Positions 40,849-49,664 of a DNA stretch of 64,000 nt are shown here, piece by piece. The notes below the pieces were generated by a model. It had not been told where the DNA came from. It did no database searches and worked only from the letters and a program-made list of their open reading frames with translations. The stretch is from contig NZ_CP032698.1 in NCBI RefSeq assembly GCF_003627815.1, positions 7,812,001 to 7,876,000 on the forward strand. Direction: 5' to 3'. The DNA is from Streptomyces hundungensis (GTDB taxonomy: Bacteria; Actinomycetota; Actinomycetes; Streptomycetales; Streptomycetaceae). The translations under genes were made by a program, and so were the position numbers. The stretch's first letter is position 1, and each line of letters opens with the position of its first letter.

Positions 40849-42210
40849 ATGACCTCCCTGCTCAAGGGCTGCACACCGTGGCCGGAAGAATTCGTCGACC
40901 GGTACTGGGCGGCCGGGCACTGGCGCGGCACCACGCTGGACAGCCTGCTGCGCGACTGGGCGTTGGAGTACGGTCCACGGACCGCACTGGTGCACGGGGA
41001 CACCCGCATCACCTACGCGAACCTGAACCGGAGCGTGAACCGGATGGCGGCCGCGTTCCGGATGCGGGGACTGCGGCCCGGGCAACGGGTCGTCGTCCAG
41101 CTGCCGAACGTTCCCGAACGCGTCATCACCGTCTTCGCCCTGATGCGCGCCGGAGTGGTCCCGGTCCTCTGCGCGCTCTCGCACCGTGAGCCGCAGGTGC
41201 CGGAGATCGTGCGGATCACCCAGGCCATCGGATACGTCGGCCCGGCGACGCACCAGGGCTTCGACCACATGGCCATGGCGGAGAGCATCGCGGCCCAATG
41301 GCCTTTCCTACGGCGGGTGTTCACCCTGGAGGAGCCGGGCGCGTCCTCCCCGTACGGGGGTCTCACGACCGATCCGTCGGGGTGTCAGTACTCGTCGCTC
41401 GGCTCGCTCGACTCGCCGCCCGGTCCGGCGCTCGCGCTGAGCGCGGACCAAGTGGCGCTGTTCCTGCTCTCCGGGGACGTCAGCGAGGCGCCCCGGATCG
41501 TTCCGCGCACCCACAACGACTACGCCTACCAGGCGCGGGCCGCCGCCGAGTCGGTGTCGCTCACCGCGCAGGACGTGTATCTCGCCGCGTTGCCACCCGA
41601 CGGCCCTGTCGCCTTCGGAGGCCCGGGGATCGTCGGCGCGCTGTCGGCCGGAGCCACCGTGGTCCTGGTCGACGGCCCGGAACCCGCCGCCTGTCTCGCG
41701 CTCATCGAGCGGGAGCGCGTGACCGTCGCAGCGGTGCCGGCCCTCGGCGTGGGGACTTGGCTCGACGTACTCCCCGCGGTCCAGGCCGAGTTGAGGGACC
41801 TGCGACTCGTGCAAGTCGTCGGCGTGGACCTGTCGCCGGAATCCGCCGGGCGGTTGGGCGTCGAGCTGGGTTGTCGCCTTCAGCGGGTCGTCGACCTGCC
41901 CGAGGGGCTGCTTCTGCTCACCCGGCCCGATGATCCGAGGCGCACCGTGCTTCATACTCACGGCCGCGCGCTGTCGCCCGACGACGAGATTCGTGTCGTC
42001 GACGCGGAGGGCACGGAGGTGCCCGACGGTGAACCGGGCGAGCTCCTCGTGCGGGGTCCGTACGCGGTGCGGGGCTACTATCGGGCGCCCGACCAGAACG
42101 CCCGCTCCTTCACTGGCCAGGGGCACTTCCGTACGGGTGTCCTCGCGGCGCGGAACGCGGACGGCACGCTGGTGTTGGTGGGGGGCGCCTTCCCACCCAC
42201 CCGCCCGTAA
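40849..42210 (+). CDS. Truncated, degenerate EntE/DhbE-like aryl-adenylation protein
   Basis: The N-terminal part (GCTPWPEEFVDRYWAAGHW, LLRDWALEYGPRTALVHGD) and the RVVVQLPNVPERVI and YLAALPPDGPVAF segments match 2,3-dihydroxybenzoate-AMP ligases. The ATP phosphate loop SGGSTG is replaced by SGDVSEAP. The FGMAEGL motif reads VDLPEGLL. The ribose-binding YRTGD has become FRTGVLAA. The protein ends at residue 453 at the hinge, so the C-terminal domain with the catalytic Lys is missing. An active adenylating enzyme is unlikely; a binding or regulatory role, or gene decay, is possible. ATG 40849 has AAGGA at about 6 nt. A Streptomyces intergenic repeat follows. Confidence 0.8.
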   Translation: MTSLLKGCTPWPEEFVDRYWAAGHWRGTTLDSLLRDWALEYGPRTALVHGDTRITYANLNRSVNRMAAAFRMRGLRPGQRVVVQLPNVPERVITVFALMRAGVVPVLCALSHREPQVPEIVRITQAIGYVGPATHQGFDHMAMAESIAAQWPFLRRVFTLEEPGASSPYGGLTTDPSGCQYSSLGSLDSPPGPALALSADQVALFLLSGDVSEAPRIVPRTHNDYAYQARAAAESVSLTAQDVYLAALPPDGPVAFGGPGIVGALSAGATVVLVDGPEPAACLALIERERVTVAAVPALGVGTWLDVLPAVQAELRDLRLVQVVGVDLSPESAGRLGVELGCRLQRVVDLPEGLLLLTRPDDPRRTVLHTHGRALSPDDEIRVVDAEGTEVPDGEPGELLVRGPYAVRGYYRAPDQNARSFTGQGHFRTGVLAARNADGTLVLVGGAFPPTRP

Positions 42211-42336
42211 GCGCAGGGTTGGATGGCCCCGGCCCTCCTGGGGCTCCGCCCCAGACCCCGTTCGCGCCTTAAGGGCGCTCGTCCTCAATCGCCGGACGGG
42301 CTGAGGTGGCCGATGCGGGCCAGCATCGAGTAGTTA

Positions 42337-42417
42337 GGGGCGCGGGGAACTGCGCGACCAGCCACCTGCGGCCCGCAGGTGAAAGCGGGTTTTTTGGGGG
42401 CGCGGGGAACTGCGCGA
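42337..42417. repeat. Streptomyces-type intergenic repeat, two copies
   Basis: The 21-bp sequence beginning GGGGCGCGGGGAACTGCGCG occurs at 42337-42357 and 42397-42417, with a partial GGGGCGCGAGG at 42453. The flanking CTGCGGCCCGCAG is palindromic. The preceding 42240-42302 segment with GCCGGACGGGCTGA also belongs to a sequence type commonly scattered in Streptomyces genomes. Confidence 0.8.
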
Positions 42418-42494
42418 GAAGTGACCACGGCCCGCAGACGGCAAGGGGTTTAGGGGCGCGAGGAGGTGACCGGTGACGGGAGCGGCGCGGCTTC

Positions 42495-43081
42495 TCAGAA
42501 GTTGGCGGGCGGCAGCGGAAGGGGCAGACCGGGCAGGCCGTCGAGGCTCTGCGCGATGTGGTCCTTCTTGCTGAAGTACGCGCTCAGCGAGGTGTCGTCC
42601 TCACGGGCGAAGCGCCTGCCGTGCAGATCGCGATCCTCGTCGTAGGACATGAACGGCACCCCGTATCCGCAGGAGTCGCGGACCAGCTCGGCCGTCACCA
42701 CGATGATGGCGCGCAGCCCGTGCCGGGACGGGTCGATCGCGGGGAAGTGGCCGAGCAGTTCCTTGAAGCGCGCATCGTCACGGAAGACGGGCTCGCCCCG
42801 GCCGTGCACCCGGACGATGGTGGGCGGTCCCTCGAAGGCGCACCACATCACCGTGATCCGGCCGTTCTCCCGCAGGTGGGCGATGGTTTCCGCCGTGCTG
42901 CCCGCGAAGTCGAGGTAGGCGATCCGCTGCTCGTCCAGCACCGCGAAGGAGCCCTTGAGGCCCTTGGGGAGAGGTTGACCGTGCCGTCGGCGACCAGCGG
43001 GGCGGTGGCCGTGAAGAGGACGGGCTGCCGCTCTATGAACGTGCGCAGCCGACCGTCGATGCGTTCGTAAGTCTTTCCCAT
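42495..43081 (-). pseudogene. Pyridoxamine-5'-phosphate-oxidase-like flavin-binding protein, frameshifted
   Basis: The start (MGKTYERIDGRLRTFIERQP, then TAPLVADGTVNLSP) is read in one frame from ATG 43081. The rest (SFAVLDEQRIAYLDFAGSTA, LRENGRITVMWCAFEGPPTI) is read in another frame down to 42495. One added base in the G run at 42966-42969 would join the two into a continuous protein of about 195 residues of the split-barrel FMN-binding family. As written the gene is broken. It may be a real deletion or a base missed in a short homopolymer. Confidence 0.85.
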
Positions 43082-43354
43082 GCCTAAGGATTATGCGCGG
43101 ATAACCTTCGTGTGTCTAACGAAGTTCTTCGGGTGGCTCACGCTACGTGACATCGTCGACGCCAATGTCCAACAGGGAGGCGGGAGTTGACGGATTCCGC
43201 GTTCCGTGCGCGCGGAGTCGGCGTCTTGGGGGTGCTTGGCCGGATCGTGCCCGCACGGATCCGTGCTGCCGTGGTGCGGCTGATAGCTTCCGCGAGTTGA
43301 TCTTGCTGGTCGCCCGGGGAGGCGACCGCGTACGCCCGAACAAGGAACCCCGAA

Positions 43355-44980
43355 TTGGCTCGTCATCCGCGCAGGCGCCGCTCCGCCTTCGTCCTCCGTG
43401 TCGCCGTCCCGACCCTCCTGACCGCGCTGCTGCCCGTGGGCCCCGCCGTGGCCGACACGGGAGGTGCTCCGGCGCCCACCCCACACCTCGACGCCATCGA
43501 GCAGACGCTCCGTCAGGTCTCTCCGGGCCTCGAAGGGCGCGTCTGGGAGCGCAGTGAAGGGAACACGCTCGACGCCTCCGTGGCCGGCGGTGGCGACTGG
43601 TTGTTGCAGACCCCTGGGTGCTGGGGCGATGCCACCTGTGCCGACCGTCCCGGGAGCAGGCGGCTGCTCGCGAAGATGACGGAGAACATCTCCCGGGCGA
43701 CCGGAACGGTCGACATATCCACCCTGGCGCCCTTCCCCAACGGCGCGTTCCAGGATGCCGTCGTGACCGGCCTCAAGGCCTCCGTCGCGGCCGGACACCA
43801 CCTCAAGGTGCGCGTCCTCGTGGGCGCCGCACCGCTCTACCACCTCAATGTGCTGCCGTCGAAGTACCGCGACGACCTCGTCGAGCGGCTCGGCAAGGAC
43901 GCGGCCGGTGTCACCCTCAACGTCGCGTCGATGACGACGTCCAAGACCGCGTTCTCTTGGAACCACTCCAAGCTGCTCGTGGTCGACGGCAGGTCCGTGA
44001 TCACCGGAGGCGTCAACAGCTGGAAGGACGACTACCTGGAGACCACCCACCCGGTCGCCGACGTCGACCTCGCCCTGAGCGGGCCGGCCGCCGCCTCCGC
44101 GGGGAAGTACCTGGACGAGCTGTGGTCCTGGACCTGCCGGAACAAGAACAACTTCGCCTCCGTCTGGTTCGCCTCCTCCGACGGCGCCGGATGCATGCCC
44201 TCCATGCCGCGCGCCGCAGCCCCCGAAACGCCCGGCGCGGGCGTGCCGGTGATCGCGGTCGGCGGGCTCGGCGTGGGCATCCAACAGAGCGATCCCGCCT
44301 CGGCGTTCAGGCCCACGCTGCCCACCGCCTCGGACACCCGGTGCGTCGTGGGACTGCACGACAACACCAACGCGGACCGGGACTACGACACGGTCAACCC
44401 GGAGGAGAGCGCCCTGCGGGCCCTGATCTCCAGCGCCGGTCGGCACATCGAGATCTCGCAGCAGGACCTCAACGCGACGTGCCCGCCGCTGCCGCGCTAC
44501 GACATCCGCACCTACGACGCCCTCGCGGCCAAACTGGCCGCCGGAGTCAAGGTGCGCATCGTCGTCAGTGATCCTGCCAACCGTGGCGCGGTGGGCAGCG
44601 GAGGCTACTCGCAGATCAAGTCGCTCTCGGAGATCAGCGACGTCCTGCGCGCCCGACTCGCCCTGCTCACCGGCGACCAGGCCTCGGCGCGCACCGCCCT
44701 CTGCTCGAACCTGCAACTGGCCACGTTCCGTGGCTCGGCGAACCCGACGTGGGCGGACGGCCACCCCTACGCCCAGCACCACAAGCTGATCTCCGTGGAC
44801 GGCTCGGCGTTCTCCATCGGCTCCAAGAACCTCTACCCGGCCTGGCTCCAGGACTTCGGATACGTGGTGGAGAGCCCCGCGGCCGCCCGGCAACTCGACG
44901 AGCAACTGCTCTCCCCGCAGTGGCAGTACTCGCGCGCGACCGCGACGGTCGACTACGAACGCGGCGTCTGCCAGGCCTGA
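43355..44980 (+). CDS. pld: Secreted phospholipase D
   Basis: The 541-residue secreted enzyme has two HKD motifs, HSKLLVVDG (His204) and HHKLISVDG (about His476), each followed by the usual Gly-Gly/Gly-Ser region ([19 protein letters not shown]). It resembles Streptomyces phospholipase D with transphosphatidylation activity: [30 protein letters not shown] and [15 protein letters not shown] are characteristic. It hydrolyses phospholipid head groups outside the cell. The start is TTG 43355, with AAGGA 8 nt upstream, followed by an Arg-rich signal peptide to about VADTGG. A long hairpin follows the stop. Confidence 0.95.
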   Translation: MARHPRRRRSAFVLRVAVPTLLTALLPVGPAVADTGGAPAPTPHLDAIEQTLRQVSPGLEGRVWERSEGNTLDASVAGGGDWLLQTPGCWGDATCADRPGSRRLLAKMTENISRATGTVDISTLAPFPNGAFQDAVVTGLKASVAAGHHLKVRVLVGAAPLYHLNVLPSKYRDDLVERLGKDAAGVTLNVASMTTSKTAFSWNHSKLLVVDGRSVITGGVNSWKDDYLETTHPVADVDLALSGPAAASAGKYLDELWSWTCRNKNNFASVWFASSDGAGCMPSMPRAAAPETPGAGVPVIAVGGLGVGIQQSDPASAFRPTLPTASDTRCVVGLHDNTNADRDYDTVNPEESALRALISSAGRHIEISQQDLNATCPPLPRYDIRTYDALAAKLAAGVKVRIVVSDPANRGAVGSGGYSQIKSLSEISDVLRARLALLTGDQASARTALCSNLQLATFRGSANPTWADGHPYAQHHKLISVDGSAFSIGSKNLYPAWLQDFGYVVESPAAARQLDEQLLSPQWQYSRATATVDYERGVCQA

Positions 44981-44996
44981 CCCCCTCCCGTGGCGG

Positions 44997-45037
44997 GCCG
45001 GTACCGGGGGTGCTTCCCGGGCACCCCCGGCACCGGC
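44997..45037 (+). terminator. Terminator hairpin after phospholipase D
   Basis: A 17-bp stem (GCCGGTACCGGGGGTGC against its complement, one mismatch) has a 7-nt loop, 17 nt after the stop codon. Confidence 0.7.
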
Positions 45038-45112
45038 GGACACGCCGTGACCAGCGGTTAGGATGGCCCGCCGCGCAAAAGTGCGGTGCAAGGGGAGTGG
45101 TGGGGGATCAGC

Positions 45113-45634
45113 GTGGACGACCTGACGGTCGACGGCGTCGTACTGCGGTACCGGTTGACGGTCGCGGACTACAAGGAGGCGCTCGTCGCCCGGACGAAAG
45201 GCTCGGCCTCGGCCCGCCGTTCGCGCCGGCTGAGCATCGCCTGCTGTGTCCTGGGGGTGGTCCTCGTGGTGCTCATGGTGGCGACGGACTCCGACATCCC
45301 GGTGCCGGTTTATGTGATGCCGGTGGTCTTCGGGCTGCTTGTGTGGGGCACGCCCCGCCTCCAGTCCCGACAGTTCGGCAAGTTGTCGCAGGAGCACGGC
45401 GATTACCGAACCACCGTCACCGACTCCGACGTCACCATCGCCCACCAGCAGGCAACCGCGACCATGACCTGGCAGGCGGCGCCCCGATACGTCGAGACGC
45501 CCCGGCTGTTCGTCCTGCTGAGCGCGGACAAGAACGCCACCTGCCTGACGATCCTGCCCAAGCGCGGCGCCCCGGACGAGGCGACCGCCGAGCGCCTACG
45601 GCCGCTCCTCGACCGCCACCGCACCAGGGTCTGA
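45113..45634 (+). CDS. YcxB-like membrane protein
   Basis: The 173-residue product has a short N-terminal strand region (LRYRLTVADYKEAL), two transmembrane helices (SIACCVLGVVLVVLMVA and VYVMPVVFGLLVWG) and a C-terminal YcxB-like domain (YRTTVTDSDVTIAHQQATAT, RLFVLLSADKNATCLTILPK). The family has no known biochemical function. GTG 45113 is preceded by GGGGGA at about 7 nt; an upstream in-frame GTG (45086) is less likely. Confidence 0.8.
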   Translation: MDDLTVDGVVLRYRLTVADYKEALVARTKGSASARRSRRLSIACCVLGVVLVVLMVATDSDIPVPVYVMPVVFGLLVWGTPRLQSRQFGKLSQEHGDYRTTVTDSDVTIAHQQATATMTWQAAPRYVETPRLFVLLSADKNATCLTILPKRGAPDEATAERLRPLLDRHRTRV

Positions 45635-45676
45635 CACGCTCGTCCCTCAACGGCCTTCCACGGCAAGGCTGTTGGG

Positions 45677-45701
45677 CTCGGCACGGGGCAGGGGTGCCGA
45701 G
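45677..45701 (+). terminator. Terminator-like hairpin after YcxB gene
   Basis: An 8-bp stem CTCGGCAC / GTGCCGAG with a 9-nt loop lies 43 nt after the stop. Confidence 0.5.
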
Positions 45702-45726
45702 TCCCGGAAGGCCGCGAGGGCCCGGC

Positions 45727-45804
45727 GGTGACTACGGAATGATCGGCCCCGTGGTGACTACGGGATGATCGGGTCGGCGGTGACTACGGGGTGATCGGGC
45801 CTGC
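45727..45804. repeat. Three 26-bp tandem units overlapping a gene end
   Basis: Units starting GGTGACTACGG at 45727, 45753 and 45779 differ at few positions. The third unit contains the last codons and TAG of the minus-strand gene ending at 45784, so that gene end has been triplicated. Confidence 0.85.
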
Positions 45805-46446
45805 GCCGCGCACGGTGGGAAGCGCCCGGATGCGGCCGACGGGCACCGTGGATCCGGGGGCGAACAGGTCCACCGGCTGCGTCAGATCGAAGCGGTTGGC
45901 GGCGGGCGGGAAACGGGTCAGACCGGTGCACGTCAGACTCAGCGGGGCGTGGGCTTCGAGGGTGAGGGGCGGCTCGTCGCGGCGCTCGACGGTGACCGTC
46001 ACCAGGATGACGTCGTGCTCGACGAACCGCGGCGGGTGCGCGGACGTCATCCGCAGGCTGCTCTCGGCGAGGGTGTCGGTGCCCTTGAGGGCGATCGTCA
46101 CCAGGAACTCCCGGTCGGGCGAGGTGCCTTCGAGGTGGAAGCCCGTGGTGCGCAGCAGCAGGCTCCTGGTGGGGTTCGGCTGATGCGGGTTGATCTCCGC
46201 CTTCTGCTTGATGCCGCCGGTGAGGTCGGCCGTGATCACCCCCTGGGGCACCTCGATGACGCTGTTGGGGCCGGTCATGTTCGACGGCACTTCGGTGCCG
46301 ACGGCCGGCATCTCCGTGGAGGAGGCCGACGTCGTCCGGTGTGGGGCGGGGCCGACGGGCGGATCGACCGCCCCGAACGCGGGCGCGGCGGTGAGCAGGA
46401 CCGCGGCAGCGGACACCATCAGGCGCACACCATGGGCTCGTTTCAT
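45784..46446 (-). CDS. Secreted protein of unknown function
   Basis: The 220-residue product has a signal peptide (MKRAHGVRLMVSAAAVLLTA, cleavage near AFGAV). The mature part is beta-rich with a repeated strand pattern (SLLLRTTGFHLEG, FLVTIALKGTD, VILVTVTVERRD), one Cys and no recognised catalytic motif. I do not know a family name. Three in-frame ATGs (46482, 46458, 46446) are near; 46446 gives the best signal peptide and is preceded by GAGGA repeats. Confidence 0.7.
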   Translation of the reverse strand: MKRAHGVRLMVSAAAVLLTAAPAFGAVDPPVGPAPHRTTSASSTEMPAVGTEVPSNMTGPNSVIEVPQGVITADLTGGIKQKAEINPHQPNPTRSLLLRTTGFHLEGTSPDREFLVTIALKGTDTLAESSLRMTSAHPPRFVEHDVILVTVTVERRDEPPLTLEAHAPLSLTCTGLTRFPPAANRFDLTQPVDLFAPGSTVPVGRIRALPTVRGAGPITP

Positions 46447-46703
46447 TCCTCGTGTCATTCCTCGTGAACGATCCGGCGTCACGGCGCGTACCGCCCGGCG
46501 CGGGACACCTGCCCCGTTGGCCCATCGACGGGTCGGCCCAGAGGGAGCTCAGGCCTTGGCCGTGCACGACCCACGTGTTCCCTCGCACGACGGGGGCCGA
46601 GGCGGCCGGCGCGCGACGGTGGACACCCGTGTCCGCCCATCTCCACCCCTTGTTCCACCCGTGGGTCCAGGTGCGTGAGACCCGGCCACAGCAGTCTTGA
46701 GGC

Positions 46704-47249
46704 ATGACAACGACCGACTGGATCACCGACATCGCGCTCGTCCTCGTCGTCTTCCGGCAGTTGCGGGAAGGCCGCCTCGACCTCAAGTCCTTCCTGATCC
46801 CGCTGGGGATCGTGACCTTCGTGGCCACCTCGTATCTCGACGGCATTCCCACCGCCGGCAACGACCTGGTGCTCATCGGAGCGCTGATGGCGGTGGGTGC
46901 CGCGCTCGGCATAGCGGGCGGCGTCTACACCCGGATCCGCGCGGCGGGGGAGCACCTGCTGATCAAGGCGGGCGCGGTCTCCGCGGCCCTGTGGGTGCTC
47001 GGCATGGGCGCCAGGATGGGCTTCCAGGTGTGGGTCGACCACGGCGGCGCCGGCCACGTCGCCCGGTTCAGCGCCGACCACCACATCACCAGCGGCCAGG
47101 CCTGGGTGGCCGCCTTCGTCCTGATGGCGCTCACCGAGGTGATCACGCGGGTCGCCACGATCTTCATCCGCGGCCGCATGGTCACCGCCCGCCAGGGGCT
47201 CGCCCCGGTGGCGGCGCCCACCGCCCGGACACTCGACCGTACGGTCTGA
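46704..47249 (+). CDS. Multi-pass membrane protein upstream of two-component system
   Basis: The 181-residue product has about five hydrophobic segments (ITDIALVLVVFRQL, FLIPLGIVTFVATSYL, LVLIGALMAVGAALGIAGG, AGAVSAALWVLGMGARMGF, WVAAFVLMALTEVIT). It resembles DUF1453-type membrane proteins often found beside LuxR-type two-component systems. The sensor kinase gene begins 2 nt after its stop, so it is likely to be in the same operon and may modulate sensing. Confidence 0.75.
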   Translation: MTTTDWITDIALVLVVFRQLREGRLDLKSFLIPLGIVTFVATSYLDGIPTAGNDLVLIGALMAVGAALGIAGGVYTRIRAAGEHLLIKAGAVSAALWVLGMGARMGFQVWVDHGGAGHVARFSADHHITSGQAWVAAFVLMALTEVITRVATIFIRGRMVTARQGLAPVAAPTARTLDRTV

Positions 47250-47251
47250 CC

Positions 47252-48463
47252 GTGGGCTATGGTCACGCCGTGCCAGAAGCCCAGAACGCCCAGGACCACG
47301 GGCCCGCCTCGCACCACGAGGCAGGCCCGTGGGCCGAGCCCGGTCAAGCCCCGTGGGTGCAGTGGCTGCCGACCCTGCTCGTCGTCGTGTCCGCGCTCTG
47401 GACGGTCCGGCCGCTCGGCCTCGGCGGCCGGGGCCTGGCGGTCGCCGTCCTGCTCCTGATCAACTGCGTCACCCTGGCGGCCCGGCATCTGCCCGGGTCC
47501 AGGGTCCCCCCGAGGGTGGCCCTGGTCTGGCTGACCGGGGGCGTCGTCGCTGCGGCGGCCCTGCTCGGGGTGAGCAGCAGTGGAGCGAGCTATCTGTTCG
47601 CGTACTTCCTCGTCGGGCACATCGGCGTCCGCCTGGAGACCCGGCCGGCCCTCGCCCTCGCGGCCCTGTCCAGTCTGCTGTGCGGCGGGGTGCTGTACTT
47701 CCGCCTCGGTCCGAACCACGATCTGCTGCCCTGGACGCTCGGTCTCACCACCGGCGCCCCCGTGCTGATCGGCATGCTCAACCGCAGTCGCCTGCGCGCC
47801 GTGCGGGCGGCGATCTCGGCGGCCGAGTCCGCCGAGCGGGCCGCCCGGGCCGAGGCCCGCACCTCCGTGCTGACCGAGCGCGGCCGGATCGCCCGCGATG
47901 TGCACGACGTCCTGGCGCACTCCCTTGCGGGCATCAACATGCAGCTGGAGCTGGCGGACGCACTCATCGACACCGGCGACCTGGACAAGGTCCGCGAGGC
48001 GAACCAGAAGGCACACAGCATGGTCAAGGAGAGCCTGAAACAGGCCCAGTGGACCGTGCACGCGTTGCGTGAGGACGCGCTGCCGCTGGTGGAGAGCCTG
48101 ACCGCGATGCTGGAGTCGTCCGGCCACCGCGACGCGCTGACCGTGACGGGAAGCGCCCGCGACGTGCCGTCCCCCGTGACCCAGAACCTCCTCCGCATCG
48201 CTCAGGAAGCCCTGACCAACGCGGCCCGGCACGCGCCCGGTGGCGAAGTCCGCGTGGAGCTCACCTACGCCGCCCGGACCATGACGCTGGTGGTACGCAA
48301 CGGTCCGGCGGCCCGTAGGGTGAGCCCGGGTGCGGGCAGCGGAATGGGACTGATCGGCATGCGTGAACGGGTCGCCCTGCTGGGCGGGACGATCACGGCG
48401 GGACCGGTGGTGGCCGGCGCGGACGAGGGCGGCTGGAAGGTGGAGGCGGTGATCCCGGGATGA
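47252..48463 (+). CDS. NarL-type sensor histidine kinase
   Basis: The 403-residue kinase has about five transmembrane helices in the first 180 residues and no extracellular domain of note. HisKA_3 follows with the phospho-acceptor His in RGRIARDVHDVLAHSLAG, and then the HATPase domain (NLLRIAQEALTNAARHAPGG, SGMGLIGMRERVALLGG). It pairs with the response regulator whose ATG overlaps its TGA. The start is uncertain: GTG 47252 and GTG 47270 both lack a Shine-Dalgarno sequence; 47252 is favoured for coupling with the preceding gene. Confidence 0.92.
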   Translation: MGYGHAVPEAQNAQDHGPASHHEAGPWAEPGQAPWVQWLPTLLVVVSALWTVRPLGLGGRGLAVAVLLLINCVTLAARHLPGSRVPPRVALVWLTGGVVAAAALLGVSSSGASYLFAYFLVGHIGVRLETRPALALAALSSLLCGGVLYFRLGPNHDLLPWTLGLTTGAPVLIGMLNRSRLRAVRAAISAAESAERAARAEARTSVLTERGRIARDVHDVLAHSLAGINMQLELADALIDTGDLDKVREANQKAHSMVKESLKQAQWTVHALREDALPLVESLTAMLESSGHRDALTVTGSARDVPSPVTQNLLRIAQEALTNAARHAPGGEVRVELTYAARTMTLVVRNGPAARRVSPGAGSGMGLIGMRERVALLGGTITAGPVVAGADEGGWKVEAVIPG

Positions 48464-49125
48464 GTGAACCGGCAGGCAGCACACGGCGGTTGAGGGTGGT
48501 GGTGGCGGACGACCAGGCCGCCGTACGGGAGCCGCTGGCCGCGGTCCTCGGGCTTGCCGAGGACATCGAGGTCGTAGCGGCCGCCGCCGACGGAACGGAA
48601 GTGCTCGCCGCCGCCGCGGCCGGCCCGGTGGACGTGGTCCTGATGGACCTGCGGATGCCCGTCATGGACGGCATCGACGCGACGCGTCGGCTGACCGAGG
48701 AGCACCCTGAGGTGGCCGTGGTCGTCCTGACCACCTTCGCCGACGACGACTCGATCCTGGCCGCGCTCAGTGCCGGGGCCCGCGGATACCTGACCAAGAA
48801 CGCGGGCCGCCAGGACATCGCACGGGCGATCCGGGCGGCCGCGGCGGGACAGTCGGTGCTCGACCGAGAGGTCCAGGACCGGCTCCTGGCCACGATCCGC
48901 ACCAAGGCCCCGGCGCCCCAGCAGCCCCTGCCCGCGGACGTCACCCCGCGAGAACGCGAGGTGTTGACCCTGATCGGCCAGGGTCTGCCGAACCGGGCGA
49001 TCGCCGAGAAGCTCTTCATCAGCGAGGCCACGGTCAAGACCCACATCAACAACCTGTTCGCCAAAGCGGACCTGCGGGACCGCGCCGACGCGGTACGCCG
49101 CGCCATCGCCGCAGGCCTCGCCTGA
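48460..49125 (+). CDS. NarL/FixJ-family response regulator
   Basis: The 221-residue protein has a receiver domain (VVVADDQAAVREPL; phospho-acceptor Asp in VVLMDLRMPVMDG; LTTFADDDS; GYLTKN) and a LuxR-type helix-turn-helix (LTPRE-like VTPREREVLTLIGQGLPNR, FISEATVKTHINNLFAKADL). ATGA overlap with the kinase gene shows tight coupling. The signal and regulon are unknown. Confidence 0.96.
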   Translation: MSEPAGSTRRLRVVVADDQAAVREPLAAVLGLAEDIEVVAAAADGTEVLAAAAAGPVDVVLMDLRMPVMDGIDATRRLTEEHPEVAVVVLTTFADDDSILAALSAGARGYLTKNAGRQDIARAIRAAAAGQSVLDREVQDRLLATIRTKAPAPQQPLPADVTPREREVLTLIGQGLPNRAIAEKLFISEATVKTHINNLFAKADLRDRADAVRRAIAAGLA

Positions 49126-49291
49126 CCCGGTGACGCGGCGGCGCGAGCCGGCTGCGGTTCGCCCCGCCGTGGCGGCAGTTGGGGCGCGCACGCGGGGGTG
49201 GCGTCGACGACCGGGTGGGGAGCAGTCCTCCCGGACCGTCATCGCGAGCGACCCCCGCTACGACGGGCTGGACCGCCGGGTCACCGATCGA

Positions 49292-49576
49292 TCACCGCGT
49301 CTGGCCGCCGGGGGAGTAGCGTCTGTCGCCTCCCGATTCGGTCCGGGCCGGGGAACGTTCGGGGGCCGGGCCGTGCCCCGCTCGGCCCAGATACCGTTCG
49401 GCGGCGCGGACGGCCGCCTGCGCGGTCCGCTCGTCCATCAGGACGCACAGCGTGTAGGCGGTGTCCTCGAGGGCGCGGTGCAGCTCCGCCCGGTGCGGTT
49501 GCGCCAGCACCGAGCGTTCCTCCGCGCGATAGCGGGTGAGCAAGCGGGCGAGGGCCGCCTTGTCGGGCAGCAGCAT
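49292..49576 (-). CDS. DUF5133 protein
   Basis: The 94-residue product begins MLLPDKAALARLLTRYRAEE, then ALEDTAYTLCVLMDERTAQ, the DUF5133 pattern of small Streptomyces proteins of unknown function. The ATG 49576 has AGGAGG at 5 nt. The C-terminal tail is Arg/Gly-rich and disordered. Confidence 0.8.
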   Translation of the reverse strand: MLLPDKAALARLLTRYRAEERSVLAQPHRAELHRALEDTAYTLCVLMDERTAQAAVRAAERYLGRAGHGPAPERSPARTESGGDRRYSPGGQTR

Positions 49577-49664
49577 CGTGACCTCCTGGCCGTGGGCCCC
49601 GCTACGGGGGCCCGGCGTTCCGTCCGGCGTGGGCGTTCCCCGGATCGGGCGGGGCGCGTGTTCC

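Noticed and set aside
42240-42460. Repeats considered as insertion-sequence ends
   Set aside because: There is no transposase frame, and the sequence matches the general Streptomyces intergenic repeat type.
43091-45445. 784-codon minus-strand frame opposite phospholipase D
   Set aside because: It is an antisense shadow; both HKD motifs on the plus strand define the real gene.
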